The notes below the pieces were generated by a model. It was not told where the DNA came from, searched no databases, and saw only the letters and a list, made by a program, of their open reading frames with translations. Both the position numbers and the translations under genes were made by a program. A stretch of 64,000 bases of DNA from Maricaulis sp047308265 (GTDB lineage: Bacteria; Pseudomonadota; Alphaproteobacteria; Caulobacterales; Maricaulaceae): assembly GCF_047308265.1 (NCBI RefSeq), contig NZ_JBKQWY010000005.1, positions 124,001 through 188,000 on the forward strand. Reading direction: 5' to 3'. Position 1 is the first letter of the stretch, and every line of letters starts with the position of its first letter. Shown here piece by piece: positions 17,207-25,772 of this stretch.

Positions 17207-18115
17207 ATGGACATGCTTCAGAGCAATCGTACTTTTCTGGCCGTCGCCGAACAGGGCTCCTTCACCGCTGCCGCCAAACGTTTGAACGCATCCACCCAGC
17301 TGGTCTCGCGTCAGATCCGTCAGCTGGAAGAGGAATTGGGCGCCCAGCTCCTGCATCGGACCACACGCAGTGTCAGCCTGACGGAAACTGGCCGAGCCTA
17401 TCTCACCGATGCCCGGGACTGGCTGGACCAGTATGAAGCGATGATTGCCGCAGTGCATTCTGCCCAGCAGGCCCTGAGCGGCAATATCCGTCTCACGGCA
17501 CCGACCGGTTTTGGTCTCATGCGACTGGCGGCGCACCTTGCCGATTTTCAGACCCTGCATCCCAAAATCCGGTTGGAACTGGATCTGTCAGACCGACGTG
17601 TGGCCCTGGTGGAGGAAGGGTTTGATCTGGCCATTCGTGTGGGAACGCTGACCGATTCCAGCTTGACCATGCGCAAGCTGACGGACATGCCCAATATCGT
17701 GGTGGCCGCACCGGACTATCTGAAACGCCATGGCGAACCGCGCCATCCCAGCGCACTCAATACCCATAACTGTCTGGACAATGCCGGGCTTGTCGAACCG
17801 GGCTATTGGCGGTTCCAGGACCAGGGTAAACCCCTCTCCATTCGGGTGAGCGGGGATTTTGTCGGCAATCAGCCCCGCCTGCTCGCCGAAATGGCGCGCC
17901 GGGGTCTGGGCCTGGCCCGTGTGCCCTATTACGTCGCCAATGATGCCATGGCATCGGGTGCGCTGGTGGAGGTCTTGCAAGACTATGCCCTGCCCCCGCA
18001 AAGCGTCTATGCGCTCTATCCCTCACGCCGCAATCTGCCGCCGCGTATTCGGGTGTTTCTGGATTATCTGGCCGAGCACCTGCCTGTGCCGGAAGATGGT
18101 CGACGATCAGGCTAG
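17207..18115 (+). CDS. LysR-family transcriptional regulator
   Basis: 302 residues. The N-terminal HTH reads FLAVAEQGSFTAAAKRLNAS then TQLVSRQIRQLEEELGAQLL, followed by a type-2 effector-binding domain (GNIRLTAPTGFGLMRLAAHL). Divergent from the GST-flavoreductase pair, with repeat elements between them, so it probably regulates them in response to an electrophile or redox signal; that is inference. Its 3' end overlaps the convergent thioredoxin-like gene by 4 nt. Confidence 0.92.
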   Translation: MDMLQSNRTFLAVAEQGSFTAAAKRLNASTQLVSRQIRQLEEELGAQLLHRTTRSVSLTETGRAYLTDARDWLDQYEAMIAAVHSAQQALSGNIRLTAPTGFGLMRLAAHLADFQTLHPKIRLELDLSDRRVALVEEGFDLAIRVGTLTDSSLTMRKLTDMPNIVVAAPDYLKRHGEPRHPSALNTHNCLDNAGLVEPGYWRFQDQGKPLSIRVSGDFVGNQPRLLAEMARRGLGLARVPYYVANDAMASGALVEVLQDYALPPQSVYALYPSRRNLPPRIRVFLDYLAEHLPVPEDGRRSG

Positions 18116-18564
18116 GTCGACGCGCCGCGATCCTCGGTCACAAACAGCCAGCGATCAAACGCCTCGCGGATCTCCTCGCGCCCATAACGCATCGTCACGA
18201 TCTCGAAGACCTGACCGGTCTCGCGATCCATCAGAACCAGAAAACCCGTCCGACCTTCCAGCTCGTCAAATACCTCGACAATGCCTTCCGCCTCGGCCCG
18301 TTCGCGCAGGCTGTCGCGCCGCCCCAAGGTGAAGTCGAACCGCACAAACTCCACGGATCGGTCCGCATAATCCTCGCGCACATCCTCGACACGCGGCTCA
18401 AGCACCCGGCACGCACTGCACCAGGACGAGCGGAACATGGCCGCAACCAGGCGCGGCTCACCCTCCAGGCTTTCCGCCTGTGCACTCGAAGTCCAGTCCG
18501 AACGCAGGAAGTTGGGCACCATGAACACGGCCAGGCCGGCTAGCAGGATCAGGGACACGCGCAT
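18112..18564 (-). CDS. Exported thioredoxin-like protein
   Basis: 150 residues from ATG 18564, preceded by GGAG at about 8 nt. An N-terminal hydrophobic segment (SLILLAGLAVFMVPNFL) acts as signal or anchor. The thioredoxin fold has active site WCSAC (in AMFRSSWCSACRVLEP) and a later RTGFLVLMDRETGQ strand. The CxxC fits a periplasmic disulfide reductant or oxidant. The usual cis-Pro is not clear in GFLVLMD, so its redox activity is uncertain. It has no obvious partner nearby. Confidence 0.78.
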   Translation of the reverse strand: MRVSLILLAGLAVFMVPNFLRSDWTSSAQAESLEGEPRLVAAMFRSSWCSACRVLEPRVEDVREDYADRSVEFVRFDFTLGRRDSLRERAEAEGIVEVFDELEGRTGFLVLMDRETGQVFEIVTMRYGREEIREAFDRWLFVTEDRGAST

Positions 18565-18739
18565 GAAAGACACTCCGACAGGCCGGGCGAACATCGCCCG
18601 TAATCACACTTCATCTGACATGTAAGACCGCGTCCCGCTCCCGTCACCCCACATCTGATCACAGCTGTGTCAGACCGCGGATACAGGATCGCGGACAGAA
18701 GACCGGATTTACTCTCTCGCCTGGTCGATACCCTGTCGC

Positions 18740-20041
18740 CTAGTCGGAAAAGACCCGCGCGAAAATCGTATCGACATGTTTGAGGTGGTAGCCCTCGTCG
18801 AAACAGGCCTCGATCTGCGCGTCCGACAACAGCGCGGTCACACCCTCATCGGCCTTGAGATGCTCGACCAGCTTGCCGCCCTCATCCCAGGTTTTCATGC
18901 CATTGCGCTGTACAAGGCGATAGCTGTCCTCGCGCGAGGCCCCGGCCTGGGTCAAGGCCAGCAGAACACGCTGGGAATTGTGGATGCCACCATAGGCCTC
19001 GAGGTTTTCGCGGCAACGATCCTCATGCACGACCAGTTTCTCGATCATCCCCGCCGTGCGGTGCAGGGCGAAATCGAGATGCACATTGGCGTCCGGACCA
19101 ATCCCGCGCTCGACCGAGGAGTGCGAGATATCGCGCTCATGCCACAGGGCGACATTCTCCATGGCCGGCACCACGGCCGAGCGCACCAGGCGCGCCTGAC
19201 CGGTGAGGTTTTCCGTCAGGATCGGATTACGCTTGTGCGGCATGGCCGAGGAACCCTTCTGGCCCTTGGAGAAATACTCCTGCGCTTCACGCACTTCCGA
19301 GCGCTGCAGATGTCGCACTTCCACAGCCACATTCTCGATGGCTGAGGCGATCAGGCCCAGAACGGCGAAATAGTGGGCATGGCGATCACGCGGAATGACC
19401 TGGGTCGAGACCGGCTCCACCGTCAGCCCCATCTGTTCGGCCACATGCGCCTCAACAGCCGGATCAACATTGGCAAACGTACCGATGGCACCGGAGATGG
19501 CACAGGTGGCGATCTCGTCACGCGCGGCCACCAGACGGTCGCGATTGCGTTTGAACTCGGCATAAAAGCGCGCGAATTTCAGCCCCATCGTCGTCGGTTC
19601 GGCATGAATACCGTGGGAGCGACCGATACAGACCGTGAATTTGTGCTCCTCGGCGCGGGTCTTCAACGCGGCCAGGACCCGGTCGAGCCCCACCAGAAGC
19701 AGGTCCGCCGACTGTTTCAGCTGCACGGCCAGACAGGTATCGAGCACATCCGACGAGGTCAGGCCCTGGTGCACAAACCGGCTCTCCTCGCCGACATGTT
19801 CCGCCAGATGGGTCAGGAAGGCGATCACGTCATGCTTGACCTCGGCCTCGATCTCATTGATCCGGTCGACATCAAATTCGACATCCTTGGCTTTCCACAC
19901 CGCATCGACCGCTGATTGCGGCACCACACCCAGCTCGGCCAGTTTCTCCGTCGCATGCGCCTCGATCAGGTACCAGATCTTGTATTTGTTCTGGTCCGAC
20001 CAGATTGCGGCCATTTCAGGACGGGTATAGCGAGGGATCAT
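18740..20041 (-). CDS. purB: Adenylosuccinate lyase
   Basis: Cleaves SAICAR and adenylosuccinate in purine synthesis. It has 433 residues starting MIPRYTRPEMAAIWSD. Family landmarks are SRFVHQGLTSSDVLDTCLAV, IGRSHGIHAEPTT, and the signature loop GSSAMPHKRN, with catalytic His in GRSHG and Ser in the flexible loop. In-frame codons upstream to 20086 exist but the family start is 20041. It stands apart from the purSQL-purC genes. Confidence 0.97.
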   Translation of the reverse strand: MIPRYTRPEMAAIWSDQNKYKIWYLIEAHATEKLAELGVVPQSAVDAVWKAKDVEFDVDRINEIEAEVKHDVIAFLTHLAEHVGEESRFVHQGLTSSDVLDTCLAVQLKQSADLLLVGLDRVLAALKTRAEEHKFTVCIGRSHGIHAEPTTMGLKFARFYAEFKRNRDRLVAARDEIATCAISGAIGTFANVDPAVEAHVAEQMGLTVEPVSTQVIPRDRHAHYFAVLGLIASAIENVAVEVRHLQRSEVREAQEYFSKGQKGSSAMPHKRNPILTENLTGQARLVRSAVVPAMENVALWHERDISHSSVERGIGPDANVHLDFALHRTAGMIEKLVVHEDRCRENLEAYGGIHNSQRVLLALTQAGASREDSYRLVQRNGMKTWDEGGKLVEHLKADEGVTALLSDAQIEACFDEGYHLKHVDTIFARVFSD

Positions 20042-20156
20042 GGCGCGAAGCCTCCGTTTGGGCAGGTGTGGAGAAGCGCGGGACATGCGCCGAACCGTTC
20101 AAAAGGTCAAGGGCGGGCCTCTTTCGCTCGGGCGGTATCGTGCCTAGATTAAGGCC

Positions 20157-20714
20157 ATGGCCAAGGTATTTGACAGCATTGATGACCGCATTGCGGGCTT
20201 CATCGCCGCGCAGAAGATGTTCTTCGTGGCGACCGCCCCGTCCGGACCGGACGGACATGTGAATATGAGCCCCAAGGGCTATGACAGTTTCAAGATTTTG
20301 GGCCCCAATGAGGTGGCCTATCTGGATCTGGGCGGCTCGGGCGTGGAAACCCTGGCGCATGTGCGCGAGAACGGGCGCATCACCTTCATGTTCTGCGCCT
20401 ATGACGGAGCGCCCAATATCCTGCGTCTCTATGGCACGGGTCAGGCGGTGACGTTTGAAGAGTCCGGTTTCGCCGAGAAGGCCGCCCTGTTTCCGCAGAT
20501 CTCGAAGGCCCGCGCGGTCATCACAGCCCGCATTCACCGGGTGCAGGACAGTTGCGGCTGGGGTGTGCCCTTTTACGACTTCAAGGGCGAGCGTGATCAG
20601 CTCAAGCGCTATAATGATCATCGCACCCAGGAGGAGTGGGCGGCGCGGCGCTATGACACCAACGCCACCTCGATCGACGGCCTGCCCGGACTGGTCAAAC
20701 CCGAACAGGCCTAG
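20157..20714 (+). CDS. Pyridoxamine 5'-phosphate oxidase-like flavoprotein
   Basis: 185 residues of the FMN-binding split-barrel type. IAAQKMFFVATAPSGPDGHV and NMSPKGYDSF give the first strands and phosphate-binding region, and a GSGVETLAHVRENGRITFMF segment follows. The C-terminal tail (YDTNATSIDGLPGLV) is common in the subfamily annotated as pyridoxamine phosphate oxidase family protein. True PdxH activity is unlikely. It is divergent from purB. Confidence 0.85.
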   Translation: MAKVFDSIDDRIAGFIAAQKMFFVATAPSGPDGHVNMSPKGYDSFKILGPNEVAYLDLGGSGVETLAHVRENGRITFMFCAYDGAPNILRLYGTGQAVTFEESGFAEKAALFPQISKARAVITARIHRVQDSCGWGVPFYDFKGERDQLKRYNDHRTQEEWAARRYDTNATSIDGLPGLVKPEQA

Positions 20715-20760
20715 ACGCACGGGCCCAGAGGAACGGGCCTAGACGAACGGGCGAGAGGGG

Positions 20761-21792
20761 CTAGCGCCCCTCGGCCTCGCCCACCGTGTCGAGCGCCTCG
20801 TCCATCACGACAGCAAAACGCACACTGGTTTCCACCGCATCCTGGAAGAAATCGAGCGTCATATTCTCGAACTCGTCCGTGGCCTGGTGATAATGCGGGT
20901 GGAAATCCACGCCCAGATAGATGATCGGTATGCCAACCGCGTGAAACGCGCCCTGGTCCGACAACATCGTCCAGTCCCCGCCCGGTTCGTCGGTGGGCTC
21001 GTCAAACCCCATCGGCAGCTCCACCGGGGCGTCTGCCGCCACGTGTTCGACCAGCGGTTTGAGCGAGGGATAGTGATAGGTGCCCACAGCCCACAGCTTG
21101 CGCTCGTCCGACATGGCGATCATGTCAAAATTCAGATTGAACGTGATGCGATCCTGATCCACCGGCGGATCCATGACAAAGGCCCGCGCGCCCTGCAGAC
21201 CGCGCTCCTCGGCATCAAAAAAGGCCAGGATCACATCATGCTCAGGCGGGTTGGCCATGAATTCCGCTGCGACGGCCAGCACACCGGCCACACCGGAGGC
21301 ATTGTCGTCAGCACCGTTATAAACGTCGCCCTCGCGAATCCCGACATGGTCATAATGAGCCGAGACCACCATCAAACGGTCACTGTCGGACGTGCCCTCG
21401 ATCAGGGCGAGGATATTGATGCCGGTGTGAACCTGGCCGTCATCCACACGCAGGCGGTAATCAAAGGGGTGATCAAAACCCTCCCCCATCGGCCCCACCC
21501 CCATCGAGGTTAGGCGTTCGGTGATATAGGACCGCGCGAGGGCATTGCCCTCTGTGCCGGCCTCACGCCCGCCCATTGTATCACTGGCCAGGATCTGCAG
21601 ATCGTCGAGCGCCTGCTGGGCATCAATTGTGGTGGCTTCGGGCGAAAGCGTTGTGTCGCCATACAGGCTGGCCAGATCGGCCGGTGCATCCGCTGACGGT
21701 CCACATCCCTCGGCCGTATTTGCACACGGCGGCGGTGTACAGGCCGCGACCAGAGCACTGGCCGCGGCTGCGATAAACAGACGGTGTTTCAT
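20761..21792 (-). CDS. M28-family zinc peptidase lipoprotein
   Basis: 343 residues. A lipoprotein signal (AAAASALVAAC) leads into an aminopeptidase-type M28 domain with metal ligands visible as SAHYDHVG, YNGADDNASG, FFDAEERGLQGA and a late DFHPHYHQATDEF. It probably hydrolyses peptides at the outer membrane or in the periplasm. The start at 21792 is chosen because the lipoprotein signal begins there; the frame extends upstream to 21879. Confidence 0.9.
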   Translation of the reverse strand: MKHRLFIAAAASALVAACTPPPCANTAEGCGPSADAPADLASLYGDTTLSPEATTIDAQQALDDLQILASDTMGGREAGTEGNALARSYITERLTSMGVGPMGEGFDHPFDYRLRVDDGQVHTGINILALIEGTSDSDRLMVVSAHYDHVGIREGDVYNGADDNASGVAGVLAVAAEFMANPPEHDVILAFFDAEERGLQGARAFVMDPPVDQDRITFNLNFDMIAMSDERKLWAVGTYHYPSLKPLVEHVAADAPVELPMGFDEPTDEPGGDWTMLSDQGAFHAVGIPIIYLGVDFHPHYHQATDEFENMTLDFFQDAVETSVRFAVVMDEALDTVGEAEGR

Positions 21793-21896
21793 CTCATCCC
21801 CATGAATTCCAATCTCTTCCGGGGAGGATGATCGCACGTTCCGGGCGCCCGGCCCAAGGGCGAACACACAGTCCTTCAAATGTTTAATGCGGTTTG

Positions 21897-22403
21897 CTAG
21901 CCACCCCAGCGGCTCGGTCGTGCCGCGGGCTCATCCACCAGCTCCGGCCAGTTGGCCTCGGAGCGTTCGAGATATCCGGGCACATCCTCTGCCCACCGGT
22001 TCTGAATGCGCGGCGAGAAATTGAGATAGAGCACGTCATCCACCACGGCATAGGCCAGCGGATCGGTTCGCGTCTTGTTGCCATGAGCGGCCGCATAGGC
22101 GCAGTGACCATCATAAGCCGGCGCATACCGCATCGGATCGGCCAGGAAGAGATCGCGATTGGCTTCGCTGGCAAACTGCCAGGTGACGCCATTGTATTGG
22201 GTGGTGATGGTTTCGAGCCCTTCCACCGGTGTCTCGCCCGTATGGTAGGACACGACATCATACCCGCCCACGGCCAGACCATCCCGGCCGACATATTGCG
22301 GACCGGCTTCGGCCACGCTCGTCATGACCAGACCCAGAACAACCAGATTGACCAGTCCCAGAACCAGTCGCAGACCGGCCTTGCTCATCATTGTAAAGCT
22401 CAT
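21897..22403 (-). CDS. Exported YHS-domain protein
   Basis: 168 residues with a signal peptide or anchor (GLVNLVVLGLVMTSVAEA), then a YHS-type domain. YHS signs are GLAVGGYDVVSYH, VTWQFASEANRDLFLADP and GHCAYAAAHG. The family often binds metal or sits near copper and haem proteins, but a role here is unknown. ATG 22403 has GGAGGGTGA just upstream, which rules against the longer frame. Confidence 0.85.
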   Translation of the reverse strand: MSFTMMSKAGLRLVLGLVNLVVLGLVMTSVAEAGPQYVGRDGLAVGGYDVVSYHTGETPVEGLETITTQYNGVTWQFASEANRDLFLADPMRYAPAYDGHCAYAAAHGNKTRTDPLAYAVVDDVLYLNFSPRIQNRWAEDVPGYLERSEANWPELVDEPAARPSRWGG

Positions 22404-22591
22404 TTCACCCTCCCGCCTGTGGCGCGCAGCTTGTTTCTCCAACGCCCCCGTCATATGTGCTGAAGACAGAAATAGACACACACATGGGTTCACGCTCTAG
22501 CTGGACCCGCGTGATCACCTGTCACAGCCGCGTGAGCCCGCAGACCGGACCTGACGCCCCAGCCCTGCCTAAAGCCTGAGAGGACACCATC

Positions 22592-22831
22592 ATGCCCATG
22601 CCCGCCGACGAGATTATCGCCCTGATCAAGGCCGGCATTCCCGATGCGGATGTCGTGATGGAAGACCTGGCCGGAGATAATGATCACTGGAAGGCCACGG
22701 TCACCAGTGCGGCCTTCAAGGGCAAGCTGCGGGTCGCCCAGCATCAGCTGGTCTATGCGGCCCTGGGCAGCAAGATGGGCAATGAGCTGCACGCCCTGGC
22801 CCTTGAGACCCGAACACCGGACGGGGCCTGA
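22592..22831 (+). CDS. BolA family protein
   Basis: 79 residues with the BolA/IbaG fold (ADEIIALIKAGIPDADVVM, then HWKATVTSAAFKGKLRVAQHQLVYAAL). The conserved His in VAQHQLVY is the candidate [2Fe-2S] ligand shared with a monothiol glutaredoxin. grxD lies one gene downstream, matching the known BolA-Grx4 partnership in iron-sulfur trafficking. Confidence 0.93.
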   Translation: MPMPADEIIALIKAGIPDADVVMEDLAGDNDHWKATVTSAAFKGKLRVAQHQLVYAALGSKMGNELHALALETRTPDGA

Positions 22832-22849
22832 CGCCTAAGGGCCGCGCGC

Positions 22850-23665
22850 ATGATCCGCCCCTCCTCCCTGGGTCTGGGCATTACCGGCCCGCACACCACG
22901 CCGCTCATCCCGGCGGACCAGACGCAGGCCCTCATCCAGGCCGCTCTGGACGCGGGCATTACCCTGTTTGATACCGGCCCCGCCTACGGACAGGGTGAAG
23001 GCGAAACGCGACTGGGCAAGGCCCTGGGATCACAGCGTCCCACCGCACTGATTTCCACCAAGGCCGGTATTACGGAACATCGAGAGCGGGATTTTTCAGC
23101 TGACGGCATCGAGGCTTCGCTTGTGCGCAGTCTGGAACGACTGGGTACGTGTTACGTGGACTGGTTGTGGCTTCATGGTCCCTCGCCCGACGAATTGACA
23201 AATCCGGCTCTTCTTGCGCGCCTCGCTGATCTCAAATCCCGGGCCATGATCCGCCATGTCGGCGTGTGCGGGCGCGGGCGCGAGCTCGACACTGCGCTGG
23301 AAATCGACGCCATAGAAGGGATCATGGCGCCCTTTCATGCCGGGCTGGATACACGCCAGCGCGCCCGGCTGCGCACGGCACACAATGCCGGGCTCTTTGT
23401 GGCCGGTATCGAGGTGATGGCCGGCGCACGTCGCGGTCACACCAATCCGTTGCGGCCCGCCGATTTGTGGACGCTGGCCCGACGGGTCAAGCATCGCCTG
23501 ACCGGGCTTTCATCGCCCCCCCTCGACATCACTCCGGCCCAGGCCCTGGAGTTTGCGCTTGATGCGCAAGAGATCGACTGCGCCCTAACAATGACCTCAC
23601 GCATCCCCCATATGCAGGCCAATGCACGCCTCGCTGGACTTGTGGGTCCCGGGGCGACTACCTAG
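22850..23665 (+). CDS. Aldo/keto reductase-family protein
   Basis: 271 residues, a compact TIM-barrel AKR. The tetrad appears intact: Asp in FDTGPAYG, Tyr in AYGQGEGE, Lys in STKAGITE and His in WLWLHGPS. The later NADPH-site loops are short, and the protein is about 50 residues below typical AKR length. It lies 18 nt after bolA and 30 nt before grxD, so the three are probably one transcript. The substrate is unknown. Confidence 0.8.
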   Translation: MIRPSSLGLGITGPHTTPLIPADQTQALIQAALDAGITLFDTGPAYGQGEGETRLGKALGSQRPTALISTKAGITEHRERDFSADGIEASLVRSLERLGTCYVDWLWLHGPSPDELTNPALLARLADLKSRAMIRHVGVCGRGRELDTALEIDAIEGIMAPFHAGLDTRQRARLRTAHNAGLFVAGIEVMAGARRGHTNPLRPADLWTLARRVKHRLTGLSSPPLDITPAQALEFALDAQEIDCALTMTSRIPHMQANARLAGLVGPGATT

Positions 23666-23695
23666 CTGTTGGCCAGAAGACGAAGGAGTTAAGCC

Positions 23696-24028
23696 ATGAG
23701 CGAAGCCGTTCAGGACAGCATTCAGAAAACCGTCGATTCACACGACGTCGTGCTTTTCATGAAAGGCACGCCGGTTTTCCCGCAATGCGGTTTCTCCTCC
23801 GTCGTGTCCCGGGTTCTGGACCATTTGCAAGTCGAGTATTCCAGCGTCAACGTGCTGGAAGACGACGCGGTTCGCCAGGGCATCAAGGATTTCTCCAACT
23901 GGCCGACCATTCCCCAGCTCTACGTCAAGGGCGAGTTCGTGGGCGGCTGTGACATCGTCAAGGAGATGTTCGAAAGCGGCGAGCTTCAGACCTATTTCAA
24001 GGATAAAGGCCTGGTGCCCGCCGCCTGA
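23696..24028 (+). CDS. grxD: Monothiol glutaredoxin Grx4-type
   Basis: 110 residues with active site CGFS in GTPVFPQCGFSSVVSRVL, and glutathione contacts NWPTIPQLYVKGEF and GGCDIVKEM. Grx4/GrxD carries [2Fe-2S] clusters and works with BolA. The start follows AAGGAG. It is third in the bolA-AKR-grxD-DUF427 run. Confidence 0.97.
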   Translation: MSEAVQDSIQKTVDSHDVVLFMKGTPVFPQCGFSSVVSRVLDHLQVEYSSVNVLEDDAVRQGIKDFSNWPTIPQLYVKGEFVGGCDIVKEMFESGELQTYFKDKGLVPAA

Positions 24029-24068
24029 TCCCGCCTGCTCCGGCAGGCTCAACAGGAAGGCCAAACCC

Positions 24069-24455
24069 ATGACCCAGACACTCGACCGGCCGGTGCGTCA
24101 GCCCGGACCGAACCATCCCCTTGTGCTGGATGACACCTCCATCACCGTGCGTGTCTATGCGGCGGACACAGTGCTGGCAGACCGTGCAGACGCCCGCGAA
24201 GTGCGCGAGGCAGACTATCCCGCGGTGCTCTATGTGGACCGTAACGATATCGATATGAGCAAGCTGACGCCCTCAGATCGTACCAGCTGGTGCCCCTACA
24301 AGGGCGAGGCCACGTATTTCCATGTCCAGCGTGCTGACGGCACCCGCCTGGACAATGCGGTGTGGACCTATGAGACCCCGTTCGAACATATCCTCGGCAT
24401 CCAGGGTCGGCTGGGTTTTTACACCAACCAGGTCACCGTCGAACCGATCGTCTAG
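24069..24455 (+). CDS. DUF427 domain protein
   Basis: 128 residues of the DUF427 family, with the characteristic core LYVDRNDIDMSKL followed by SWCPYKGEATYF and the end LGFYTNQVTVEPI. The family is small, soluble and of unknown function. It lies 40 nt after grxD. The start MTQTLDRP follows GGAAGG. Transcription ends at the hairpin at 24531. Confidence 0.85.
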   Translation: MTQTLDRPVRQPGPNHPLVLDDTSITVRVYAADTVLADRADAREVREADYPAVLYVDRNDIDMSKLTPSDRTSWCPYKGEATYFHVQRADGTRLDNAVWTYETPFEHILGIQGRLGFYTNQVTVEPIV

Positions 24456-24530
24456 ACCGCGCCCGTGAGGCCGGTTCGGCTCCCTGGACCGGTCCCGCAC
24501 GCTCCGGCTCGAGACTGACGCGCATGAAAA

Positions 24531-24557
24531 AACCCGCTGGCCGAAACCAGCGGGTTT
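24531..24557. terminator. Bidirectional terminator between DUF427 gene and rpsD
   Basis: AACCCGCTGG / CCAGCGGGTT form a 10-bp stem with A-run to the left and T-run to the right, between two convergent genes. Confidence 0.9.
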
Positions 24558-24582
24558 TCCAATTTGGTGCGTCCTCGAAAAC

Positions 24583-25200
24583 TTACGAGGAGTAGAATTC
24601 GACCACGAGGTTCGGTTCCATCTGAACCGGGTACGGAATTTCAGAGAATTCCGGCACGCGGGCGAAGGTCACTTTCATGGCCTTCGGATCCAGGTCGATA
24701 TATTCCGGCAGATCGCGCTCGGGGCTTTCCAGGGCTTCCAGGACCAGGGCCATGGAACGGGAGCGTTCGCGGATCTCGATCACGTCGCCCGGCTTACAGC
24801 GGTAGGACGGGATGTTGGTCTTGACGCCATTCACCTTCACGTGGCCGTGGTTGACGAACTGACGCGCCGCAAAGACGGTCGGAACGAACTTGGCCCGGTA
24901 GACAACAGCATCCAGACGGGATTCCAGCAGACCGACGAGGTTTTCAGCCGTGTTGCCCTTACGGCGTGCGGCTTCGTCATAGGTGCGGCGGAATTGTTTC
25001 TCGGTGATGTCGCCGTAATAGCCTTTCAGCTTTTGCTTCGCCATCAGCTGAACGCCGAAATCGGACATCTTGCCTTTGCGGCGCTGGCCGTGCTGACCGG
25101 GGCCGTAAGGACGTGCATTGATCGGAGACTTCGGACGACCCCACAGGTTTTCACCCATGCGACGGTCGATTTTATATTTCTGAGAATGACGCTTCGACAT
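24583..25200 (-). CDS. rpsD: Ribosomal protein S4
   Basis: 205 residues beginning MSKRHSQKYKIDRRMGENLW, with the S4 N-terminal domain followed by the S4 RNA-binding domain (RLDAVVYRAKFVPTVFAARQ, NHGHVKVNG). It is the primary assembly protein of the 30S body. The N-terminus has no CxxC zinc knuckle, so this is the zinc-free (C-minus) form. It is monocistronic here, as often in alphaproteobacteria. Confidence 0.97.
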   Translation of the reverse strand: MSKRHSQKYKIDRRMGENLWGRPKSPINARPYGPGQHGQRRKGKMSDFGVQLMAKQKLKGYYGDITEKQFRRTYDEAARRKGNTAENLVGLLESRLDAVVYRAKFVPTVFAARQFVNHGHVKVNGVKTNIPSYRCKPGDVIEIRERSRSMALVLEALESPERDLPEYIDLDPKAMKVTFARVPEFSEIPYPVQMEPNLVVEFYSS

Positions 25201-25448
25201 TCTTCTCTCTCTATGTTCGACGCGGTCCGGCGATCTCCCGATTGAGATCACGATTGCAACGGCGGTATCCGCATCACCCGTATTGGCCTGCGCGGACGCA
25301 GGAAAGCGGGGTTTCTACTGTCTGCGCAGGGAATGTCAAGCGTCTGGCTGCACGCCACGGAGACGACGCGGGACGCAATACCGGCATCGACGAGGTCCGT
25401 CAGACCGCCGTCGATTCGCTTTCAATCCCTCACCCTGTCCGGCGAGGA

Positions 25449-25661
25449 TCAGGGTCTCTGGGCATCCCGGTCCGAACCGCTTCCATCCATCACATCGTCA
25501 AGCTGACAGTGATGGAGCTGGTGGTCCCAGCGTCCCCCGGCATCCAGACAGGTGTCGACGGCCATCCAGTTTTCCGCATGGGGCCACACGCGAACCACGA
25601 CAACAAACACGAGGATTGAGGCGGCAAACAGCCCCCATTTCACGCTGGACCTGATTTTCAT
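25449..25661 (-). CDS. Small single-pass membrane protein, unknown function
   Basis: 70 residues from ATG 25661. A basic start (MKIRSSVKW) leads into one hydrophobic helix (GLFAASILVFVVVVRVW). A small outside domain has two cysteines, CLDAGGRWDHQLHHC, which could form a disulfide loop. The short CLDxGGRW pattern recurs in unnamed exported proteins, but I cannot name a family. It is divergent from the serine hydrolase gene. Confidence 0.55.
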   Translation of the reverse strand: MKIRSSVKWGLFAASILVFVVVVRVWPHAENWMAVDTCLDAGGRWDHQLHHCQLDDVMDGSGSDRDAQRP

Positions 25662-25772
25662 GAATATCCCGGACGGGTGGCTGATATCGCTCACTTGAAT
25701 GGCAGTCATAACGGGCTTGTCTTCACGCCACAATGGTTGGATTGTCGCAAACGGATAGTTGGAGTTGTCGCC

